Part shown: positions 58,780 through 64,000 of the stretch, in pieces
How the letters are laid out: each line of letters starts with the position of its first letter
Numbering within the stretch: the first letter of the stretch is position 1
Source of the DNA: Sclerodactyla briareus
Taxonomy: Eukaryota > Echinodermata > Holothuroidea > Dendrochirotida > Sclerodactylidae
Reading direction: 5' to 3'
DNA: 64,000 nucleotides
Assembly (NCBI GenBank): GCA_026419785.1
Contig: JAODTK010005633.1
Span: forward strand, 444,528-508,527
The notes under the pieces: model-generated
Database searches by the model: none
What the model saw: only the letters and a program-made list of their open reading frames with translations
What the model was told of the DNA's origin: nothing
Position numbers and translations under genes: made by a program

Positions 58780-60000
58780 TGTCTATTGAACACAGTGGAC
58801 GTAGCGTTGCACTGATGGGTGAATACACTCTCTCCTCGTGAACTCTTTCAGCATATTGATTATAACAATCGTTTGGTTTTGCGTATCGGTGGTGTGTGTG
58901 AGGATAACGTAATCAGTGTCACTCACTTTTTGGTGAATGATATAAGGAACAAAATAGTTTGCGGAAGGGTTTCTCAGGGAAATGGTAAGAAAAACACAAA
59001 ACCTTATCGCCATGGGAAAATCCTCTCCACAGCTTTCTGGTTCAACCTAGTCTTCATCCGACTTTTAGAATTTTGAGGTTCTCCTTCGCAATTTCGCATG
59101 CCTTGTGAAGCCGAAATTTAAATTCAGAAAACGTAATCCAAAAACGTTAATAGCATCTGAATCTGATAACCACTGTTCCTTCAACACTTTGAGGGGACCT
59201 CGAGGGTGTGTGACCGAAGACAAGTTCAAATGGGCTAAACCCTAACGATGATGTAGAGAATCACGTTGCTGCAACATCAAGAAATGAAATCCCTTCACCA
59301 ATCTCTATCATTTCATAGCAGAATGCCTTATCATGTTTCGTTTTAACAGTTGGGGACCTTTCTAAAAGCCTTGGACTTCTGGATGGTAAGGGGCTAGACG
59401 TGAAGATGGTACAATATTAGCTCAGACATGACTTGTTAGGAAAACTGAGGACATAAAGTTAGTTCCTGTCCGATTTGAACCGACTTCGGCAACCAACGAG
59501 TGTGAAGTACTTTATCAGAGCTTTACAATCGTCCTAGCTTTGATATCTCTAAGCGGGATAGCTTCGGGGAACGTGTGTAGAGGGCCCACATATTGGGAGC
59601 AGATATTGATTACCAATTTAGTCATGTGGGGACCGACGAGAGTCGTAAGATTCTGACTGAACGGTTCGTCAAAAAAGCTGGGATTGCGTGAGGGGTGCTA
59701 CAGGGATTTTGGTAGGTTTGCCACCATTTGGACATGTGTGGAATATGTCCGAACCAAAAGTTAGAACATCCCTTTTCAACTGTGGCAAGAAAAAAGTGAT
59801 TCAAAATACGGTTGTATGTTTTGTTTACACACCTAGAGACCTGAGAAGTGTTTTATGTGACAAACTCAAAAGCTACGGCCTGTAGGGTTTAGGGACTACA
59901 ACCTGATGGTAACTCGTCCATGTCATAAGAACCCCCCCCCCACGGTGTTCAGGAGGTCCCATTTTCTCATTAGAATGCATTTTTGAGGTCATAGCAAAGG
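58780..60000 (-). pseudogene. Integrase domain of the Gmr1-like element, upstream of RT (broken)
   Basis: Integrase inserts the DNA copy into the host genome. Minus-strand blocks in order: LMRKWDLLNTVGG near 59980-59940 (the segment before the zinc finger), then TYNRI-LNHFFLPQLKRDV and GKPTKIPVAP near 59820-59690, the HHCC zinc-finger region with its second cysteines damaged. SPKLSRLEISKL and LPKSVQIGQEL lie near 59580-59470 in the catalytic core (family 'FPEA-x-PL' and 'P-x-x-VQSDQG'). QVMSELILYH is near 59425-59400. The C-terminal GPY/F-type module YFVPYIIHQKVSDTDYVI lies near 58950-58897, then NMLKEFTRRE. It lies between protease and RT, not after RNase H. Confidence 0.87.
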
Positions 60001-60330
60001 CACAGTCCCTGTGGTCTTTATCAGGGAGTCTCTGTCACGGAGCCATAGAAGATTCACTGGTCCTTCCAATGTTCCTTAACAAGGTGCTCTTTTGACAGAA
60101 AGGTAGAATGAAAAATTCATCGACGGGAACGGAATTGAGTCTGTTCATCTGGAACCGGCAAACTCGCTTGGAGGCGCAGAATGAATCGCCTCGGGAGCAG
60201 GGTGAAACAGTCCCGAATGGCAGGGAAGAGACTGCTCCTCGGGGAGAGCTGAGGTGCTTACAAGGACGGCGAAGACGCTCTTGGGGATCAGGGACAAACT
60301 GATCTTTCGGAGCGAAACGGAACGCTCAGA

Positions 60331-60481
60331 GGAGCAGTAGAGATATGCTCATGAGGAGCGGGCAGGCGGGCCCGCTCATAAGGAGCACAAGAGATTTGCT
60401 CATGGGGGAGCGGGTATGGCCCGCTTCAGAAGGAGCTTGAAAGGATGGCTCATGGGGGAGGCGGGCAAAGGCCCGCTAATG
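60331..60481. repeat. Three 50 bp tandem units inside the element, between protease and integrase
   Basis: Units 60331-60380, 60381-60430 and 60431-60481 share AGGAGC at the start, GCTCATG in the middle and a GCGGGC...GCCCGCT inverted pair near the end. Lengths are 50, 50 and 51. The surrounding linker has no recognised domain. Confidence 0.8.
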
Positions 60482-60499
60482 AGGAGTGGAAACTTGTAT

Positions 60500-61030
60500 T
60501 GGGATCCTCAGCGGAATCTGGAAATCCTCCACTCGGAGTTTATTAGGAAGTTCATTGGAGGGTTACCATCTCCAAGTAACCTCTTGTAGAAAACATTGTT
60601 AAGTTTCTCAGATATGGACCGAGTCATAACGCATGCGGGGAAGATGGTGGGAATTTCATCTTTGTTTGCTAAAGGAATGATTCTAATTTGGACTCGGCTT
60701 GTCAGTAACGATGGGGTCGGCACAACCTTCCACGGACAAATTCGTTACCAAGAAGAAGGAAACTCCCTTCACGGGTAGATCGGGTCGTACAACCTACAAC
60801 CCACTGATCCGGTCACAAGGTTGACATGGGTGAATCCTGTGTTAGGGGAGGGGATCGGAGACCACCCGATACACTGAAGTTAAACACATCGCCATTCTCT
60901 CTGGGTCCCAGAAAAATGGGCAAGGCGCTCTCCAGTCTCGAGACTATCCGCCCCAGTATCCGCAGGATTTGAAATCTTAAATGGGGGGTTGGTCTTAGAT
61001 GAGGGGACACAAAACCTTCCGACACGAAGG
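60500..61030 (-). pseudogene. Protease region of the Gmr1-like element (broken)
   Basis: An aspartic protease that would cut the Gag-Pol polyprotein. Minus-strand reading: MSEGFVSPHL from 61025, then FQILRILGRIVS at about 60960-60925. Gypsy proteases have 'V-x-ILRDTGAS' here, so the catalytic D-S/T-G is destroyed. RLESALPIFLGPRENGDVF follows and, further on, LANKDEIPTIFPACVMTRS at about 60670-60614, the LGNDLAG-to-P-x-VFPACVVTR end of the region. Two frames are needed and the active site is lost. Confidence 0.7.
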
Positions 61031-61169
61031 GCCAGAAATTTCTCCGTTACCTCGGGTGCATTTTGACAAGTAAGTTTTGGTACTCTGAAGGTTTAGACTA
61101 GTAACGAGTGGGGTGATCGTTGGTGAAAACTGTTAACGCACATAGGGGGAGACGCCCCCCTCGCCGGTT

Positions 61170-62000
61170 CTCTTCCTTTTTCTAGATAGCTTAAAACAGT
61201 TACCCATTCAAATGACCTTGACTCGGCAATAGCACAAATAGGTCCTAGAGTCAGCTTTCAGGCTGACAAGTCTGGTTAAGCGACTATAATCCTGTTGCCC
61301 TCTTGAGGCCAAGCAACAGAAGGTTCGGAGTGGGTAATGAGCCTTAGCGTTCGGGGGATCAATCTTCGAAATTGAGGTTAGAGGCATAGTCATCTGATCG
61401 GTAGCAGCTTTCGGACAATCATAAATCTCGTTCATCAAGGTAGGATCTCAAAAAACGCCTGAGAAACAACAAGTTTGAATTCTCGACTAGAAACGAGTTG
61501 CTCAAGTTCTCGATTGTTTTGACATTTTTTGCCAAACACCACCGGTCAAAGTGAAGTTTCTTCTGACGGGCGAACTCAACATTACGTCTGATGTGGATGT
61601 TTCTGAAACTGTCTGAACTTTGCTATATGCTCTGGCACCAATTCAATAAGCTTGAGGGACAGTTTTTTTTTCACAACATCGTAATAGAGGACTGTCCTTA
61701 ACTGACAAGGCTGAATACGCGTTCTGAGCCTTCCCGACAAAGGAACCTTGGATTAACACAGGTCCACTTATCCCTTGGCCATGCCCAAGACTGCGCGATC
61801 TTTTCAAAATGGCAGAAGAAGTGTTCAACCTCGATCATTGAATATGAGGCACTAATGACAAATTCTTGTGAATGACAAACCCCACAGAGGCACATTCTCA
61901 GAGAAGGGGGGTTGACGACAGATTTCAACTTCAGTCTTTGAGCTTAATTTCTTCTACTTTAACTCTATTGTAATTTCTTAGCTCCCGGCATTTGGCTGCC
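61170..62000 (-). pseudogene. Gag of the Gmr1-like element with a CCHC knuckle (broken)
   Basis: Gag forms the particle that packages the element RNA. On the minus strand, HFFCHFEKIAQSWAWP and RDKWT lie at about 61832-61773, and EGSERVFSLVS near 61735-61698, where gypsy Gags have 'VGKAQEAYSALS'. VEFARQKKLHFDRWC and SNSFLVENSNLL lie near 61585-61465. Then a zinc-knuckle remnant CYCRVK...MGNCFK is at about 61228-61175; with an assumed one-base slip the spacing C-x2-C-x4-H-x4-C can be read. Frameshifts and stops are frequent. Placed between the primer binding site and the protease, as expected. Confidence 0.82.
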
Positions 62001-62325
62001 CAAACCACGCACAAGAACGGACAATTCGCTTAGTATAGACTCTTCGAAAAACATTTTCATCAACTAAAACTCGCTACAAGTGTCTTAATATCATCTTCCT
62101 ATGTACGTTTGAACGCAACTTGATAGTGTTTAGCAACCTGAAATAAATTTCAGATTCTTCAGGAGAATTAAGCTCCTTAACGCAAGGAGAGGCAACAAAA
62201 GAGTAGTGTAGTTAGATTAAAAGACATTGAAAGTCCTTGAAGTACAGAAATGTACGAATAATAACTTCCAAACGACAATTTCACAAGTTCTAGCCAGACT
62301 CCCCTTCCCCTAGAAGGACGAGAAA

Positions 62326-62341
62326 GCGGACAAGCCCCCAT
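62326..62341 (-). other. Primer binding site, proline-tRNA-like
   Basis: Directly inside the 5' LTR the minus strand reads TGGGGGCTTGTCCGC, two mismatches from the first 15 bases of the common tRNA-Pro complement. Its position next to the LTR end supports the call; the primer tRNA is inferred. Confidence 0.65.
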
Positions 62342-62342
62342 A

Positions 62343-63161
62343 TGTTACGTGCAAAACAGATGGTGGCCATTTTAGCTTTGGAAAAACGAACATAGGGACA
62401 GAGGATGGATTAGATTATAAAGGAAAAGAATATAATCGGTATAGAAATCTCGACACTTGCATACATGGAACTGAAACAATGATATAAATATAAACTTATG
62501 TTGGTGGGAGTGGAGGAGAGTCCAAAGAAGTCGCCAGCAGGTACGGTTCCCACGAGGAGTCCAAGATGGCGCGGACCGGTAGTAGATCCCTCTCGTCACG
62601 GCGCGGTCGCGAAATAGGTGGTACAGCTGGAGACGTCGAACCCGGGTTTATAATTGTAGAGGCGTCAAAACCCCGCGGTAGTTGTAGAAAGGTCGAAAAA
62701 TCAGCTGTCTGTTTACTGTCGAACTCAGCGTCGCAATGTAGTAGGCGTCGAACGGCTGTACTTTGTAAATAACGGTAGCAGCAGTCACAGACTCAGGCTT
62801 GGATGGGTTTTGGGATGTGGTACATGGACGTCGACACGAACGGAAGCGGAAGAGATGAGCGTAGGTACATTAAAAATATGAATGATTACAAGATAAGTTA
62901 AATCGACAGAGGAGCGTGTGTAAGGCCCGTAGGAACCGTTTCTTTATATATAACAGTTCAGGGCATCGGTTCTTTGTTGTCACGACGCGACAGGGCACTT
63001 ATAAAAGAGGTATGTTTGACTCCAGCGACCTGCATCGGCGTACGGAGTTTATCGATCAGGGCACGGGTTCCAATAGAGAATCATCCCCAGTACTGGGTAC
63101 GGATGCCGAAGAAGACCTTCAGGAATGCGGCGCAGAGTGGTAAAATAGGTAGCCTCGTAAC
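62343..63161 (-). repeat. Long terminal repeat (5' LTR of the complete element and 3' LTR of a second copy), 819 bp
   Basis: The minus strand starts near 63161 with TGGTTACGAGG and ends at 62343 with CGTAACA. It pairs with 56366-57186. To its right is a second polypurine tract and RT/RNase H sequence, and to its left a primer binding site and gag. One LTR thus serves two internal regions in the same direction. This copy is richer in one-base indels than the other LTR. Confidence 0.88.
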
Positions 63162-64000
63162 CACTCCCCCACTAAAAAAAGGTTACTTTGTAAGAAGAAA
63201 AGCTTTTTGGAAAATTAAAAGCTTTTTAAGCCTCTTAAAAAACATTTAGATACTGACATAAAACTATAACCTGATAATGCATCTGGGATAATGGTATCAC
63301 TTGCCTTTAATGTGAGTTATATGTTAAATTATATTGCTGTGAAAGAATAAACTCAATCTAGTTAATCTCTGATTCTTGTTTCTCATCGTTTGCAAAAAAT
63401 ATGTCATGGATTATGATCCGTTAACACCTCAATTGGAAATGTGGTACTTCCTATATATTACATCAAAATGTTGCAACCAACAATTTAAAGATAACGTTTC
63501 CTTTTCTACAGGTTAGCATAGTTTCTCTGGTACGAATTAAACTTCTTAGAAAATAACATACTGGGTGTTCTACACCGCCTACTATCAGATGTATTGAGAA
63601 GGGACCCCACACCGTTCCTTTCACTGGCATCAATTGCTAACTTAAATTGCTCTGAAAAGTTTGGAGCTTCATAACGGGCTTTACTCAACATAATAAGCTT
63701 TGATCTTGGCAATGAATTTGCGGCATTCTCTGTCCATGAAAACCTTGTATCTGTCCACCGGAGATTTGTAAGTGGCGGACACCACCTCGCAGAAAAGTTT
63801 CGACAGAATCTCCTGTAGTAATCCGACAATGCACCAAGAAGAGCATATTATAAGCTATCGTACATGTTGTTGGAGCAGAGTTTTCTCAATCAGCTGTTCG
63901 ACCGTTTGTGCCCTTATGGGTTTGGACCAGGTCCCTTGCCAACAGTCGTGGGACCAACGGGAAAACGAACGTGAGACATGCGCAGGATCTCCCTTTCTAG
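63162..64000 (-). mobile_element. Partial second copy: RT/RNase H end (runs off the window)
   Basis: From the right edge down to the polypurine tract at about 63162-63173 this repeats 57187-57990. Minus-strand SDYYRRFCRNFSA starts at about 63826, followed by RFSWTENAANS, APNFSEQFKLAIDASER and FSKKFNSYQRNYA, the RT-RNase H junction of gypsy elements. This stretch is less broken than the same part of the complete copy. Again RNase H is followed by the LTR, with no integrase between. Confidence 0.87.

Larger units (their letters stand above)
57187..62342 (-). mobile_element. Internal region of a Gmr1-like Ty3/gypsy retrotransposon (dead), order gag-PR-IN-RT-RH
   Basis: Bounded by a primer binding site (62326-62341) and a polypurine tract (57187-57205), 5.16 kb long, between LTRs of 819 and 821 bp. 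The total element is 6.8 kb, 56366-63161. Domain order on the minus strand is gag, protease, integrase, RT, RNase H. Ordinary Ty3/gypsy elements have integrase last; integrase before RT is the Ty1/copia-like order, which the Gmr1-like group of deuterostome gypsy elements shares. Residue-level similarity is clearly gypsy-type. All frames are broken. Confidence 0.87.

Noticed and set aside
60781..60920. 5S rRNA-like words (ccgatacactgaagttaaac)
   Set aside because: Only a short stretch resembles 5S, no box A/C arrangement or full length is present, and it lies in the protease region of the LTR element.

Overview
This is eukaryotic, repeat-dominated, non-coding DNA, most likely from a marine invertebrate deuterostome. 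The evidence is as follows. There is no operon-like gene density and no intact host gene. Microsatellites and minisatellites are abundant. There are remains of at least nine non-LTR retrotransposon insertions, several of them L2/CR1-like. A near-complete Ty3/gypsy-type element has its integrase in front of the reverse transcriptase, an arrangement known from the Gmr1-like group of deuterostomes. The phylum is inference; I could not place a species.

Layout. 0-6 kb: dispersed and degenerate tandem repeats, a 133 bp inverted-repeat element and a hairpin. 6.2-13.4 kb: four LINE remnants (an L2/CR1-like 3' end, an endonuclease-RT LINE split by about 2 kb of younger repeats, an RT tail, and a minus-strand LINE) plus a dispersed repeat loaded with AGGTCA half-sites. 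13.5-18.2 kb: a 463 bp CAT/TCA microsatellite, a 72 bp minisatellite and two more LINE RT remnants. 18.2-31.4 kb: mostly unrecognised DNA with a broken histone H3 fragment (21.75 kb), an inverted copy of the AGGTCA repeat, a TA-flanked MITE-like element and a minus-strand L2-like LINE. 31.4-32.9 kb: three 300 bp tandem units and a LINE RT tail. 33.7-51.7 kb: an L2-like LINE and its 3' flank present twice. The second copy is interrupted by a 7.1 kb array of alternating about 191 bp inverted-repeat units (six) and about 1.13 kb spacers (five). 51.7-56.3 kb: mostly unrecognised. 56.4-64 kb, minus strand: LTR - internal (gag, protease, integrase, RT, RNase H) - LTR - start of a second internal region.

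Sequence quality matters here. Parts of 35.6-51.7 kb, 31.4-32.3 kb and 62.3-64 kb differ from their neighbouring copies mostly by one-base indels and contain long C or G runs. This looks like unpolished long-read sequence. A 955 bp block occurs twice almost perfectly (34.62 and 39.67 kb) exactly where this noisy sequence begins, so the 5 kb duplication may be an assembly join of two haplotypes or of overlapping contigs.

The best candidates for something new are the inverted-repeat/spacer array sitting in a LINE whose empty site lies 5 kb away, and the Gmr1-like element with its permuted pol order, head-to-tail LTR arrangement and a 50 bp tandem repeat inside pol. No CRISPR array, rRNA, credible tRNA gene or active protein-coding gene was found.
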